40,782 nucleotides of DNA from the IMG/VR virus record IMGVR_UViG_3300044823_000222, positions 1-40,782 of that record. One strand, 5' to 3'. How positions within the stretch are numbered: position 1 is the first letter of the stretch; each line of letters begins with the position of its first letter. The notes beneath the pieces are model-generated. The model saw only the letters and a program-made list of their open reading frames with translations. It was not told the origin of the DNA and searched no databases. A program made the translations under genes and the position numbers. Below are positions 7,397 to 15,795 of this stretch, in pieces. The DNA is from a virus.

Positions 7397-7593
7397 CTAG
7401 ATTTGGCTTATAGCAAACTTCTTAAATATCTTCTCGGCTTCCTTGTTGTTGCCAGCTTCTTTTAAAGTTTCGTATTGCTAAATTGTTCGTCTGGCATAAC
7501 CCACGACATCGTATCCGCCCAAACTCCATACTCTGCTACATTTTTGTCGTGTTGACTTTGGCTAATAACACCTCCACAGATAAATCCGTTCAT
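7397..7593 (-). pseudogene. Frameshifted small gene, unknown function
   Basis: The minus strand reads MNGFICGGVISQSQHD...WADTMSWVMPDEQF and stops after 43 residues. In a neighbouring frame it continues QYETLKEAGNNKEAEKIFKK and ends ISQI just beyond. Both halves look protein-like, and the second has a helical TPR-like rhythm. One indel near 7475 would join them into a protein of about 65 residues. It may be a decayed gene or a sequencing error. The rest of the 7310-7664 gap holds nothing I can identify. Confidence 0.3.
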
Positions 7594-7664
7594 TGTCTTG
7601 GGCGGTAGGACGCCAGCCGTTTAAAGTTGTTGATTTTTGATGCGCAAGGCGCTATAACAGCGCC

Positions 7665-8072
7665 ATGACCATTGCTGTAGGGCTTTCAGCGGTGAAGACG
7701 GGCTTTGACCTGATCAAGAGCGTGCGTGAAATCGTCAAGCGCCAAGATTTCGACCCTGGCGAGGTCTCCGCCCGGTTACTGGAGTTGCAAGACTTAATGC
7801 TCGATGCTCGCACGGCATTGACCGATGCCGCGGATGAAAAGGTAAAGTTGGAAGTTCAAATCGGTGACTTGACGCGAATGGCTGATTTTGGCAGCGAGTT
7901 CAAATTTGTCGAAGGAGTATACTGGCGTGAAAAGTTTCCCTACTGTCCAGTTTGTTGGGACACTGAGAGGAAACCAACTCGTTTAGGTGGACCAGTTCAT
8001 CTTCCGGGGCAGGGCTACATATGGCAATGTCCGTTTCACAAGCCTCAGTATGTACTTCGGGGAATGCACTAA
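7665..8072 (+). CDS. Coiled-coil protein with C-terminal zinc ribbon
   Basis: A 135-residue protein. Residues 1-75 are helical and charged (FDLIKSVREIVKRQDFDPGE, then ELQDLMLDARTALTDAADEK) and probably form a coiled coil. The C-terminal part has CPVCWDTERKPTRL at about residue 95 and WQCPFHKPQ at about residue 123, a treble-clef-like CxxC...CPxH site. Proteins of this shape are widespread small orphans in bacterial genomes and mobile elements. Function is unknown. No strong ribosome site precedes the ATG (GCTATAACAGCGCC). Long gene-free DNA lies upstream. Confidence 0.55.
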   Translation: MTIAVGLSAVKTGFDLIKSVREIVKRQDFDPGEVSARLLELQDLMLDARTALTDAADEKVKLEVQIGDLTRMADFGSEFKFVEGVYWREKFPYCPVCWDTERKPTRLGGPVHLPGQGYIWQCPFHKPQYVLRGMH

Positions 8073-8106
8073 TTGTTTTCTCGCACTACTGGTGCCAGCC
8101 GTTTAG

Positions 8107-8289
8107 TTATAAATGGTATTCTCCGCAATCACAATTACACCCCGACCGGCGACATTCGCTTGTACATACGTGCCCGCAGTTTAACGCCTCCGTAAAATCT
8201 TCCAGCATATCCCTTAACACGCTTTCCGACATATCCATGTCCCGATAGTCGTGGGCGTAGACGCTGATTGTTTTTTGAGTGTGGTTCAT
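8107..8289 (-). CDS. Cys-rich 60-residue protein
   Basis: The minus frame reads MNHTQKTISVYAHDYRDMDM, then an acidic helix SESVLRDMLEDFTEAL and a dense Cys tail CGHVCTSECRRSGCNCDCGEY with seven cysteines, likely one or two zinc sites. The plus-strand frame opposite has no comparable features. A later Met (MSESVLRD) is an alternative start. A plus-strand promoter begins five bases beyond its start, so the gene is divergent from the frame at 8347. Confidence 0.55.
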   Translation of the reverse strand: MNHTQKTISVYAHDYRDMDMSESVLRDMLEDFTEALNCGHVCTSECRRSGCNCDCGEYHL

Positions 8290-8293
8290 ACAT

Positions 8294-8322
8294 TTGACAC
8301 TTTGTTAATTATCTGCTATGTT
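8294..8322 (+). promoter_or_regulatory. Sigma70-type promoter
   Basis: TTGACA (8294-8299), a 17-base spacer and TATGTT (8317-8322). It points to the small frame starting at the GTG at 8347. Confidence 0.6.
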
Positions 8323-8346
8323 TACCCTACCTTAATTGCTCTCACC

Positions 8347-8535
8347 GTGCAATTTGACCTAGCAAAATCCATCGTCTACAAAGAAGCCCGCAAGGGGAAA
8401 CGTTTTTCGTTGTCCCCTTTTGTTTTGTCTTACCTTAACGAGCAATTAGACCGATTACTAGCGAAACAAGCAGCACAGCAAGTATCCAGCGTCCCTCACG
8501 GTTTATCGGGTCAGGGTGAGGTAACGAGTGTGTGA
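8347..8535 (+). CDS. Small basic helical protein
   Basis: A GTG start just downstream of a good promoter opens a 62-residue frame (MQFDLAKSIVYKEARKGKRF, then SLSPFVLSYLNEQLDRLLAK). It is short, basic and helical, resembling ribbon-helix-helix or other small DNA-binding proteins, though no family was recognised. The longer frame from 8251 would begin upstream of the promoter and is rejected. Confidence 0.35.
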   Translation: MQFDLAKSIVYKEARKGKRFSLSPFVLSYLNEQLDRLLAKQAAQQVSSVPHGLSGQGEVTSV

Positions 8536-8577
8536 GCCGGCGCCAGCTTGTAGCCCCAGATTTAAGTGGTAGATGGT

Positions 8578-8751
8578 TCATACAGCCTCCATTTCCATTT
8601 CTTCCCTTACTTCGTCGGCGTCCTGTTGGCAGTAGTGGCAGTTAGCAGATGGATGACCTAGATGTAATTCGCGGTGTTCGTTCCAGTCTTTATCCGCCTG
8701 TAGTTCCTCCGCCTGGTTCTCTAAAATGATTGAGTTGATTGGATGTGACAT
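8578..8751 (-). CDS. 57-residue His/Cys small protein
   Basis: The minus strand encodes MSHPINSIILENQAEELQAD, then KDWNEHRELHLGHPSANCHY followed by CQQDADEVREEMEMEAV. The HLGHP..NCHYC cluster suggests a single zinc site, and the rest is acidic and helical. It is too short for most gene callers. No strong ribosome site is seen (reverse strand AACAACTTTATG). Similar tiny proteins occur in the early regions of phages; function is unknown. Confidence 0.5.
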   Translation of the reverse strand: MSHPINSIILENQAEELQADKDWNEHRELHLGHPSANCHYCQQDADEVREEMEMEAV

Positions 8752-8934
8752 AAAGTTGTTGATTAGTTGTTTTGTTAGGTTTAGGGCTAGTCAGCTCTAC
8801 TCCTGTTAAAATCTCCCGCTAGAGAGACAAACACCGTTTCAAACTGCGTCGCCCTATTCCTAACTTAAGTTTATCAAACCTACAGATAGCGTCAATAGGG
8901 CTTAAACATTGGGCTTTATCTACATTAGGCAAAG

Positions 8935-8943
8935 TTATCCACA
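8935..8943 (+). promoter_or_regulatory. DnaA box
   Basis: A perfect TTATCCACA, 17 bases before the first gene of the virion cassette. Confidence 0.55.
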
Positions 8944-8960
8944 GCTATATCAATAATTCT

Positions 8961-9137
8961 ATGAACGGCAGGCAATCTAAAAAGTTAAGGCAGTTGGCAA
9001 GACGGCAAGAGAACAAGCAGATGATTGAGATTATGGAGGAAACGCGCAGGAAACTGAACACGCTAGTTAAGCCGTCGCCCCGCTGGATACCGACAAAGGT
9101 GTGGCGAGGGATGGCTAAAGTATTTTTGAATATTTGA
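8961..9137 (+). CDS. Small basic protein preceding terminase
   Basis: A 58-residue, strongly basic frame: MNGRQSKKLRQLARRQENKQ, a helical middle MIEIMEETRRKL, and a Trp-containing tail PRWIPTKVWRGMAKVFLNI. It sits 13 bases before the small terminase gene, a place where uncultured phages often carry a similar basic microprotein. The basic helix suggests nucleic-acid binding. No strong ribosome site precedes the ATG; function unknown. Confidence 0.5.
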   Translation: MNGRQSKKLRQLARRQENKQMIEIMEETRRKLNTLVKPSPRWIPTKVWRGMAKVFLNI

Positions 9138-9150
9138 ATCTAACCAAACT

Positions 9151-9450
9151 ATGGCCAGAGGCGGAAAACGTGAAGGAGCAGGACGGAAGCCCGGCATCAA
9201 AGCAAAGATAGCCGAGGCGTATAACGAATTGCTTGCAAAGGAAGTTAACAAAGAAGGCTTGCCGATTATCCAAGCGTTAATCACGAAAGCCAAGACCGGC
9301 GACATCCCGGCAATCAAGGAACTGCATGACCGGCTGATGGGCAAGGCTCCCCAGCCATTCCAGGACGACGAGGGTAACGCCATTCTTCCATTCCAGCTAA
9401 TCGTTAAACAGCAGGGCAATGAACAAAGTCGAGGTGGAGCTATTCAGTAA
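9151..9450 (+). CDS. terS: Terminase small subunit-like protein
   Basis: A 99-residue protein beginning MARGGKREGAGRKPGIKAKI, the basic AT-hook-like opening of many small terminase subunits, followed by a helical core (AKTGDIPAIKELHDRLMGKA) matching the usual DNA-recognition region. Its end overlaps the start of the large terminase gene by 32 bases in another frame, as in many phage packaging operons. It should bind the packaging site on phage DNA and load the large subunit. Identity rests on the N-terminal motif and position rather than on conserved catalysis. Confidence 0.75.
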   Translation: MARGGKREGAGRKPGIKAKIAEAYNELLAKEVNKEGLPIIQALITKAKTGDIPAIKELHDRLMGKAPQPFQDDEGNAILPFQLIVKQQGNEQSRGGAIQ

Positions 9451-10636
9451 ACAGTTTGATGCGTTTCAGTTTTCTACACAGTTCGGCGCGGCAATCGCAG
9501 GCGTACAGAGCGGAAAGACGTTCATGGGCAGCCTGTGGGCCGGCAAGAAGATTAACGAATTCCCGGACAAAGACGGCATAATCGCTGCCCCTACTTACAA
9601 AATCCTCCAGCAGTCCACGCTTTCCAAGTTCTTTTCCAACTTTCCCACGCTTCACAAGTACTACAAGGAGAGCAAAGGCGTCATCGAGCTGCCGACCGGC
9701 GGCAACGTGTACGTCAGAAGCGCAGACCAGCCGTTTGGCTCCGAGGGTATTACCGCTTGGTGGGAGTGGCTGGACGAAGCCGGCCAGATGAGCAGGCTTG
9801 CTTGGACAGTCTACCGTTCCCGTATCGCTATGACCGGCGGCCAGCAGCTCATCACCACCACGCCATACGCCTTGAATTGGCTCTACACCGACTTCTACCT
9901 GCCGTGGCAGCGTAAGGAAGACCTTAATTACTCCTGTTTCACGTGGAAGAGCATTGAAAATCCGCACTTTCCCAAGGACTATTTCGAAGCCGAGAAGCGG
10001 CGCCTTTCCGAAGAAGAGTTTGCCAGGCGCTATTGCGGCGAGTTCACCAAGATGGAAGGGCTGGTATATGACCTACCTCAAGAGCAGATTATCCCGCCCA
10101 CTGACAAGCTGAATATCAGGGACGTAATTCTAGGACTGGACTTCGGTTTCCACAACCCATCGGCAGGCGTAGTCATCAAGGTTTCCAGCGACAACGTTTT
10201 CTACATCACGGATGAGTATTACCAATCAGGCAAGACGCAGGATGAGCTTGAGGACGAGCTAAAGACCTTACAACGCCAGACGCCTTATAGGCAGGTTTAT
10301 CCGGACCCGGCAGAACCCGACCGCATAGCCGCGATGAAGAAGCATGGCTTCTACGTCAAGGACGTGGATAAAAACGTAATGCTGGGCATAGACAAAGTAC
10401 GGGAACTGATACGCAAGAAACAGCTATTCGTTTTTAACACCTGTAAGAACACGCTTGATGAACTTAATTATTACCACTACGACGCAGAGAAACCAAAAGA
10501 AGAGCCGGTCAAAGAGAAAGACCACTTGATGGACGCGCTACGATACGCGCTTTACAACTATTCCGGCCGGCAAGTTATCCCGATGACAGTTCAGGTAGGA
10601 GGTATCGCTAAAACTTACCCGCAATTAGGCATCTAA
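9419..10636 (+). CDS. terL: Terminase large subunit
   Basis: The protein has a Walker A motif GVQSGKT at residues 28-34 and a Walker B WLDEAGQ with the acidic pair at 119-120, the ATPase half that drives DNA into the procapsid. The C-terminal half has LGLDFGFHNPSAGV near residue 240 and HLMDALRYALY near residue 370, the acidic positions of the RNase-H-like nuclease that cuts the concatemer. At 405 residues it is short for the family but has both halves. The ATG lies inside the small-subunit gene, so coupled translation is likely. The portal gene follows after nine bases. Confidence 0.92.
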   Translation: MNKVEVELFSKQFDAFQFSTQFGAAIAGVQSGKTFMGSLWAGKKINEFPDKDGIIAAPTYKILQQSTLSKFFSNFPTLHKYYKESKGVIELPTGGNVYVRSADQPFGSEGITAWWEWLDEAGQMSRLAWTVYRSRIAMTGGQQLITTTPYALNWLYTDFYLPWQRKEDLNYSCFTWKSIENPHFPKDYFEAEKRRLSEEEFARRYCGEFTKMEGLVYDLPQEQIIPPTDKLNIRDVILGLDFGFHNPSAGVVIKVSSDNVFYITDEYYQSGKTQDELEDELKTLQRQTPYRQVYPDPAEPDRIAAMKKHGFYVKDVDKNVMLGIDKVRELIRKKQLFVFNTCKNTLDELNYYHYDAEKPKEEPVKEKDHLMDALRYALYNYSGRQVIPMTVQVGGIAKTYPQLGI

Positions 10637-10645
10637 ACCAAACCA

Positions 10646-12379
10646 ATGAAACCCGTCGATTACTCGACAATTCCATACGATGACAATGAGCGCAGCGCTT
10701 TTAAGTTTAGGGAGCGCCGGCACCAGGAGTGGACGGACAACTACGAACTATACCGCAATAAAGTCATCATGAACCGCCTGACCCAGCGCCAGGCCGTCAA
10801 CATCCCGTTGATGAAAGAAACGCTAAAGACCATCCTTGCCAACACGGATGAGTTTCCGGCTATTGAGTACGAGGAATTGGGCAATGACAAGGATAAGGAA
10901 ATCCTATTCAATGAGGTTTGGAAAGATTACGTCATCCAAGACAAGCTGGAGCTGAAAGACATCGTTGACAAGAAGCAGGAATATCTTTACGGCCGCACAT
11001 GGCGGAAGCTGAACATCCGCAACGGCAAGATTGAAACCGAAATCAAAGAGCCTTTCGATATGCTGGTGGACAGGTACGTTGATCCGACAGACCTGGAAAC
11101 CGCCCACTACCTCATCGAGAGCGGCATTTTCCAGAGCCTTGACGAACTGGAGAGCAACCCGCTGGTGGACAAGCAGGCCTTAGACCGCCTCCGCATCTTC
11201 TACTCCGCTACCGATATGGGTTTGGTTCGTGCCGAGGAGGTCACCAAGTTGATGCTCGCCCGCAACCAGCGCCTCATTGACATGGGCGTGCCGGACATGA
11301 ACATGCCGATGCTTGGCCAGACCATGATTGAGCTGAAAGTCCACTACGTGAAGATTTACGACGAAGACGACGGCCAAGACCACATCCACGTTATTGTGCG
11401 CAGCGTGGGCGCTTTGGGCGGCTCACCTGGCGGTGAAATCTCTAACGGCTCCGAGGTTCTGTTTGGCAAGCCCTTAAAGGAACTCTTAGGCGTTGACTTT
11501 TACCCATTCGTGACGTGGGCTGACGACCCGGAGCGGAATGACTTCTACAGCGACGGCGTGGCTGATATTGTCCGCATACCCAACCAGGTGGTCAATGTTT
11601 GGTTTTCCCAGCTTGTGGAGAACCGGACTTTGCGCAACTTCGGTATGCACTTCTTTGACTCCACGGCCAATGAAAACTGGTCTCCGCAGGGCTGGACGCC
11701 TGAACCGTGGGGATTTTATCCGTTGCCCGGCAAACCACAAGACATTTTGCAAAGCATCGAAATCCCCCAGCTTGATGATTCCTTAAACGACATCGGGTTC
11801 ATCAAGGACATGGTGCAATCGGCAACAGCCGCCACCGCCGTTAAGCAGGGAATATCTGACAAGGGCGACCAGACGCTTGGCGAAGTGCAGCTTATGACTT
11901 CCGCGGCCAACGAGCGCATCACCTCCATCTCCAAATTTTATATGCTTGCCCAGCGGGAGTTTGGCTGGAAGTGGGCGCAGTTGATGATTGCCAACATGGA
12001 CAAACTGGATGAAGTCCAGGTCTACAAAAAATCGTTCAAAGGCAACTATTTTAAAAAGGCAATCAAGCCGGCTGATTGGAAAAGTGATGAGGGCTACACC
12101 TGCCGCGTGGTTTCTTCCGCCGAGCGGGAGCACGACGACATCAAGACATTACAGAAGTTCCAGGCCGTCGCCAGCCAGTTCCAGGGCAACCCGGCTATGG
12201 TTCGCATATATCAAGAGAAGATGCTTGACTTCCTTGGCCTTACCCCAGACCAGCAAAGCGAAGTGCTAAATGGTGAAAAGCAGAAGCAGACCGCCGCACT
12301 CAACGCGCCAGGCCAGCCGGGACAGCCGCAGCCAGGCCAGCCCCAGCCGACACCCGTACCACAATTAACCGCAGCATAA
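10646..12379 (+). CDS. Portal protein
   Basis: This 577-residue protein sits directly after the large terminase, the standard portal position. The body (FKFRERRHQEWTDNYELYRN, then a MLVDRYVDPTDLETAHYLIE segment and the later GISDKGDQTLGEVQLMTSAA) fits portal families of short-tailed and related phages, in which twelve copies form the ring for DNA entry and exit. The C-terminus is Gln/Pro-rich (PGQPGQPQPGQPQP), probably disordered. No protease or head-morphogenesis domain is fused. Function is inferred from position, size and sequence character. Confidence 0.85.
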   Translation: MKPVDYSTIPYDDNERSAFKFRERRHQEWTDNYELYRNKVIMNRLTQRQAVNIPLMKETLKTILANTDEFPAIEYEELGNDKDKEILFNEVWKDYVIQDKLELKDIVDKKQEYLYGRTWRKLNIRNGKIETEIKEPFDMLVDRYVDPTDLETAHYLIESGIFQSLDELESNPLVDKQALDRLRIFYSATDMGLVRAEEVTKLMLARNQRLIDMGVPDMNMPMLGQTMIELKVHYVKIYDEDDGQDHIHVIVRSVGALGGSPGGEISNGSEVLFGKPLKELLGVDFYPFVTWADDPERNDFYSDGVADIVRIPNQVVNVWFSQLVENRTLRNFGMHFFDSTANENWSPQGWTPEPWGFYPLPGKPQDILQSIEIPQLDDSLNDIGFIKDMVQSATAATAVKQGISDKGDQTLGEVQLMTSAANERITSISKFYMLAQREFGWKWAQLMIANMDKLDEVQVYKKSFKGNYFKKAIKPADWKSDEGYTCRVVSSAEREHDDIKTLQKFQAVASQFQGNPAMVRIYQEKMLDFLGLTPDQQSEVLNGEKQKQTAALNAPGQPGQPQPGQPQPTPVPQLTAA

Positions 12380-12380
12380 A

Positions 12381-12539
12381 ATGCAAGAACAACGTTTTAT
12401 CATTCGGAAGAAAGTAATGGCTAAGACTGTTGCCGAGGCTTTACGGAAAGAGAAGTCCGCGCCCGTCTATGAGGTTTGGGTCGATGAAGAGTGGTTAAAG
12501 CTACAAGATGAAGGACTTAAAAAGAAAATAGGATTTTGA
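12381..12539 (+). CDS. 52-residue small protein
   Basis: A short frame one base after the portal stop: MQEQRFIIRKKVMAKTVAEA, then YEVWVDEEWLKLQDEG and a KKKIGF end. Alternating strands and a helix suggest a compact fold. It is co-directional and tightly packed between the portal and the 113-residue gene (three bases downstream), which supports its being real. Function is unknown. Confidence 0.5.
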   Translation: MQEQRFIIRKKVMAKTVAEALRKEKSAPVYEVWVDEEWLKLQDEGLKKKIGF

Positions 12540-12542
12540 TTT

Positions 12543-12884
12543 ATGCCTGACAACCTTTTAGACAAAGCAGGATTGAAGTTTGAAGACCTCAACGCCGCCG
12601 AACGCGAAACCTACAATCAATGGCTGCAATCCTTATCCACCAACACGCTGACAGTCGGCTCCGTCCGTGATTACGTCCAGCAGATGAAAGACTCCGTGGA
12701 AGCCGAACTGGTAGCGTTCGTTGAGCCGAAGACTATATGGGATTTCCTTTTTAGGAGGAAGAAGGATGTTTACCTAACCGCCCGCCTCCGCAACTATATG
12801 CTGCTGCTTACATTCCTTACCGGCCCCGAGAAAGCCAAGAAAGCTTTGGAGCGGAGTTTAACCAATATCAAACCTAAGCATTAA
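12543..12884 (+). CDS. Hypothetical phage head-region protein
   Basis: A 113-residue helical protein (MPDNLLDKAGLKFEDLNAAE, then TVGSVRDYVQQMKDSVEAEL and FLFRRKKDVYLTARLRNYML). The pattern of helices and the place between portal and scaffold match small head-region orphans of many metagenomic phages. No domain was recognised. An internal AGGAGG occurs at a coding position and is probably coincidental. Confidence 0.65.
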   Translation: MPDNLLDKAGLKFEDLNAAERETYNQWLQSLSTNTLTVGSVRDYVQQMKDSVEAELVAFVEPKTIWDFLFRRKKDVYLTARLRNYMLLLTFLTGPEKAKKALERSLTNIKPKH

Positions 12885-12903
12885 CCATCGAAAGGACATT
12901 TAT

Positions 12904-13158
12904 ATGTCAGAAACATTTGAGGAAAAGCTGGAAGAACTTCGCAAGAAGCATCCCGGCTCAATCACCGAGCCAGACCGCGCATTCCTCACAGCACGGCGTT
13001 CGTATTTGCAGCCGCACGAATTAGAGGCATTCGGTATTGGCGAACCAACGACAGAACCGCAAGCCGAGGCCGAGCCTGAACTGATACCGGAAGATGAACC
13101 GGCGAAGCCAAAGAAGTCCAGGGCGAAAGCCAAAACGGAAGACGAGGCCGAAGAATAG
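12904..13158 (+). CDS. Small acidic hypothetical protein
   Basis: An 84-residue protein with GAAAGGAC ahead of the ATG. The first half is helical and charged (MSETFEEKLEELRKKHPGSI), followed by an acidic low-complexity stretch (EPQAEAEPELIPEDEP) and a short Lys-rich patch (AKPKKSRAKAKT). The composition looks disordered, like an assembly accessory or scaffold-associated protein. No family was recognised. Confidence 0.6.
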   Translation: MSETFEEKLEELRKKHPGSITEPDRAFLTARRSYLQPHELEAFGIGEPTTEPQAEAEPELIPEDEPAKPKKSRAKAKTEDEAEE

Positions 13159-13213
13159 TTTTACCTTAATAAGCCCAACCCCTTTTTAGGGACGGCATTC
13201 AAAAGGATAGTTT

Positions 13214-14020
13214 ATGCCAAATATCCCAACCCCTCCCGCAGGGACGGAAGAACTGGAACCGGTCACTCCACAAGCTGACCCGACAGGCAACGAACCTGTA
13301 ACGCCAGTGGCCGCGCCGGAACAGCCGGAAACGCCAATTGAAGAGCCAGAAGCGCCAACCGGGCAACAACCCGAAGCGCCGGCGGCTCCCGCACCTGCCG
13401 CGCCAGCCGTACCGAGCCTTGATGAAAGGTATCGGAACAGCTCCAGCGAGGCAATCATTCTGAACTCTAAGAATAAGAGTTTGGAAGACACCCTTACAAA
13501 ATTAACCAGCGAAGACACACCCACCGACCCAGAACTTCTCGCCGAGTATCCTGAGTACGCGCAGTACAATGCCGTTACCCAGAAGCTCATGCGCGAAACG
13601 CTTGGCAACAAGAAGCGCCAGATGCGCATCAACCTCACGCTCATTGAGCAGGAGGCGGAACGCAAATGGCAGGCTGACTTGCGAGGCATCACGCGCAAAC
13701 CGGAGTACTCTAGCCTCCGCCAAGACGAGAAGTTCGAGGAGTTCGTTTTCCAGCCTAAGCACAAGGGCGTTGACATCCAAACGCTCGCAGACGCCTACCT
13801 TGTAAGAACCGGCCGCGCGCAACCCGCAGCGGCACCCATCCCTCCGGCCAATCCTTCCCCGGCGCAGCCCTCACCAGGGCTACCGAGGGGCAGCGGCGGC
13901 ACGAGGACGCCGAACAAACCGGCGAAGATTACCTTGGAACAAGCCAAGGTAATTAGGGAAACCAACTACAAGGAATATATGCGCCTGGTCCGTGCCAATC
14001 TGATTGAAACCGAAGTTTAA
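13214..14020 (+). CDS. Probable scaffolding protein
   Basis: A 268-residue protein immediately before the major capsid gene. Residues 1-75 are almost entirely Pro, Ala, Glu and Thr (disordered), the middle is helical and charged (EAERKWQADLRGITRKPEYS, QDEKFEEFVFQPK), a second Pro-rich linker follows, and the end is a basic helix (LEQAKVIRETNYKEYMRLVR). A disordered and helical protein with a basic C-terminal helix just upstream of the capsid is the classic layout of scaffolds, whose C-terminus binds the capsid shell. No protease motif is seen. Called by position and architecture. Confidence 0.65.
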   Translation: MPNIPTPPAGTEELEPVTPQADPTGNEPVTPVAAPEQPETPIEEPEAPTGQQPEAPAAPAPAAPAVPSLDERYRNSSSEAIILNSKNKSLEDTLTKLTSEDTPTDPELLAEYPEYAQYNAVTQKLMRETLGNKKRQMRINLTLIEQEAERKWQADLRGITRKPEYSSLRQDEKFEEFVFQPKHKGVDIQTLADAYLVRTGRAQPAAAPIPPANPSPAQPSPGLPRGSGGTRTPNKPAKITLEQAKVIRETNYKEYMRLVRANLIETEV

Positions 14021-14066
14021 AAACCAAACTTCTCGGCTGTTTGTGTCCTAGCTCCCAACCACTTTT

Positions 14067-15176
14067 ATGGCATCAGCATACGGAACTAAGTTAGCGGAAG
14101 CATTTTCGCAGAAGCTTGTCAAAGCTATCTACGAATACGCTCCGATTGAGGAAGTGGTCAACCGGGATTACGAAGGCGAGATTGACGCTGTCGGCTCCAA
14201 GCTGAACATGCTCAACTTCACCCGTCTCTCGGAACAGACCTATACCGGGGCCAACCTCTCCCCGGATGACCTCACCGAGGTCAACAGCCAGTTAGTAATA
14301 AACCAGTTGAAATCTTTCTACTGGAGAGAAAAGACGCTTAACAAGTGGCAGAGCTACATCAAGGAACCGAAAGGCACTATCCTTGAGCAGACCGCTAACG
14401 AACGCCGGAAGAACATTATGAAGTTCTTGCTCGGCTTTTACACCGACGCGGCAGCCGGCAACTGGGTCGGCACCGACTACACAACCGGCACCGTCACCGT
14501 TGATGTGACCACCGGCGTTGTGACAGGCAGCAGCACCGTGTTTACCGCAGCCATGGTAGGACTTCCCTTTAAGGCAACCGGCCACACCAAGTGGTACCGG
14601 GTTGATACCTACACCAGCGCGACTGCCATCACCATTGTCAACGACACCGACGATGCCACAGCCGGATACGACGGCGGCGCTATCGGCGCTGGCGCAACTT
14701 ACACCATCCAGGCCGCTACCGTCAGAACGATTGATAACAGCACCGCGGGCATGTACCTGCTGGATATGGTTACCAGCCTCAAACAGGCTTTGGACGAAAA
14801 CGAAGTGCCCGATGAAGGCCGCGCTTTGTTCCTCCCTCCGGCCGGTATTACCGCCCTGTTGAAGGACTCCAAAATCAAGCTGAATGTGCCTGCCGCCTAT
14901 GAAGACCTCATAGTTAAAGGCATGGTCACGGAACTGGAAGGCTTCAAAGTCTTCAAAGTAAACCGCTTGACCGGTGATAATACTAACGGTTATCACGTTC
15001 TGGCTTGCCAGAGGAACTTCTTAACCTTTGCCGACAAAGCTTTGAACGTCGGAATGGAAGAAGACCTGATTGGAAACTTCGGATCAGCGTATAAGGATTT
15101 GTTCGTTTACGGCGCGAAAGTTGCCGATGAACGCCGCAAATTCGGCGCGACTGCATTCGTGAAGTTCACCGCCTAA
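14067..15176 (+). CDS. Major capsid protein with inserted beta domain
   Basis: A 369-residue protein between the scaffold-like gene and a strong terminator. The N-terminal part (MASAYGTKLAEAFSQKLVKA, then GEIDAVGSKLNMLNF) and the C-terminal part (GRALFLPPAGITALLKDS, then AYKDLFVYGAKVADERR) fit HK97-fold major capsid proteins such as those of P22-like phages. Residues about 133-215 look inserted: a Thr/Gly/Val-rich beta stretch (TGTVTVDVTTGVVTGSSTVF, later YRVDTYTSATAITIV), resembling an Ig-like or decoration domain on the capsid surface. A segment with the same pattern occurs in the structural protein at 18188. Confidence 0.85.
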   Translation: MASAYGTKLAEAFSQKLVKAIYEYAPIEEVVNRDYEGEIDAVGSKLNMLNFTRLSEQTYTGANLSPDDLTEVNSQLVINQLKSFYWREKTLNKWQSYIKEPKGTILEQTANERRKNIMKFLLGFYTDAAAGNWVGTDYTTGTVTVDVTTGVVTGSSTVFTAAMVGLPFKATGHTKWYRVDTYTSATAITIVNDTDDATAGYDGGAIGAGATYTIQAATVRTIDNSTAGMYLLDMVTSLKQALDENEVPDEGRALFLPPAGITALLKDSKIKLNVPAAYEDLIVKGMVTELEGFKVFKVNRLTGDNTNGYHVLACQRNFLTFADKALNVGMEEDLIGNFGSAYKDLFVYGAKVADERRKFGATAFVKFTA

Positions 15177-15183
15177 ACCTAAG

Positions 15184-15216
15184 ACCCCCGCTTGCCCACT
15201 GGTGGGCGGGGGTTTT
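15184..15216 (+). terminator. Rho-independent terminator after the capsid gene
   Basis: ACCCCCGC pairs with GCGGGGGT around an inner GCCCAC/GTGGGC stem, followed by TTTT. It probably sets the high capsid transcript level apart from downstream genes. Confidence 0.8.
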
Positions 15217-15239
15217 CCCTATCATTAAACCTCACTTTC

Positions 15240-15737
15240 ATGACTCGTATTAAATCAGTCAACTTCCCGAACACGGAAGATGAAGAGAAAGGCTTGTTTG
15301 ACAAGTTGCAACGGGCAGCCGTTACAGCGTTGTTAAACACCGGCGCTTTGGCAATCTCTGCCGGCACTTCGGCTTTGGCTAAGTTTGCCAACACCATCTA
15401 CTTTATGATTGACGGTCAGGTTTACAGTAAGACCACAGCGAATTGCGCCGCTTTGGCCGGCACCGTCACAGCCGCCAAATTCAACGTCTTCGTGTTCTCG
15501 GTGAATGCGGCTGGCACTCTAGCCACCCAGATGGGAACTGAAGCCGCGACTCTTGGCGGTGTAGTATTCCCGTCCGTCGCTGACGGCTACGTGGCGATTG
15601 GCTTCGTCATCATCAACCCGAGCGGCACCGGTAACTTCGTTGGCGGTTCTACCCCTTTGGATGACGCAACCGTTATCCCGAACGCCGCCTACGTCAACAC
15701 TGTCGGCGATTTCTTTCCGCAGTATTCCACCCTATAA
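15240..15737 (+). CDS. Putative structural protein, head or tail accessory
   Basis: Translation most likely starts at the ATG at 15240, just after the terminator, giving 165 residues; the longer frame from 15192 would cross the terminator stem. The protein is Ala/Gly/Val/Thr-rich (TGALAISAGTSALAKFANTI, later TLGGVVFPSVADGYVAIGFV) and reads as a beta-rich virion protein. The pattern fits small structural proteins placed after the capsid gene in uncultured short-tailed phages. A hairpin follows the stop. Exact role is unknown. Confidence 0.65.
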   Translation: MTRIKSVNFPNTEDEEKGLFDKLQRAAVTALLNTGALAISAGTSALAKFANTIYFMIDGQVYSKTTANCAALAGTVTAAKFNVFVFSVNAAGTLATQMGTEAATLGGVVFPSVADGYVAIGFVIINPSGTGNFVGGSTPLDDATVIPNAAYVNTVGDFFPQYSTL

Positions 15738-15743
15738 TTCCTA

Positions 15744-15766
15744 AACTCTGGGCTCTACCCAGAGTT
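15744..15766 (+). terminator. Stem-loop AACTCTGGG/CCCAGAGTT
   Basis: A perfect 9-bp stem with a 5-base loop right after the stop codon. There is no clear T-run, so it may act in RNA stability or as a partial terminator. Confidence 0.5.
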
Positions 15767-15795
15767 CGGGGCTTGAGAATTAACCTCTTAAACCA

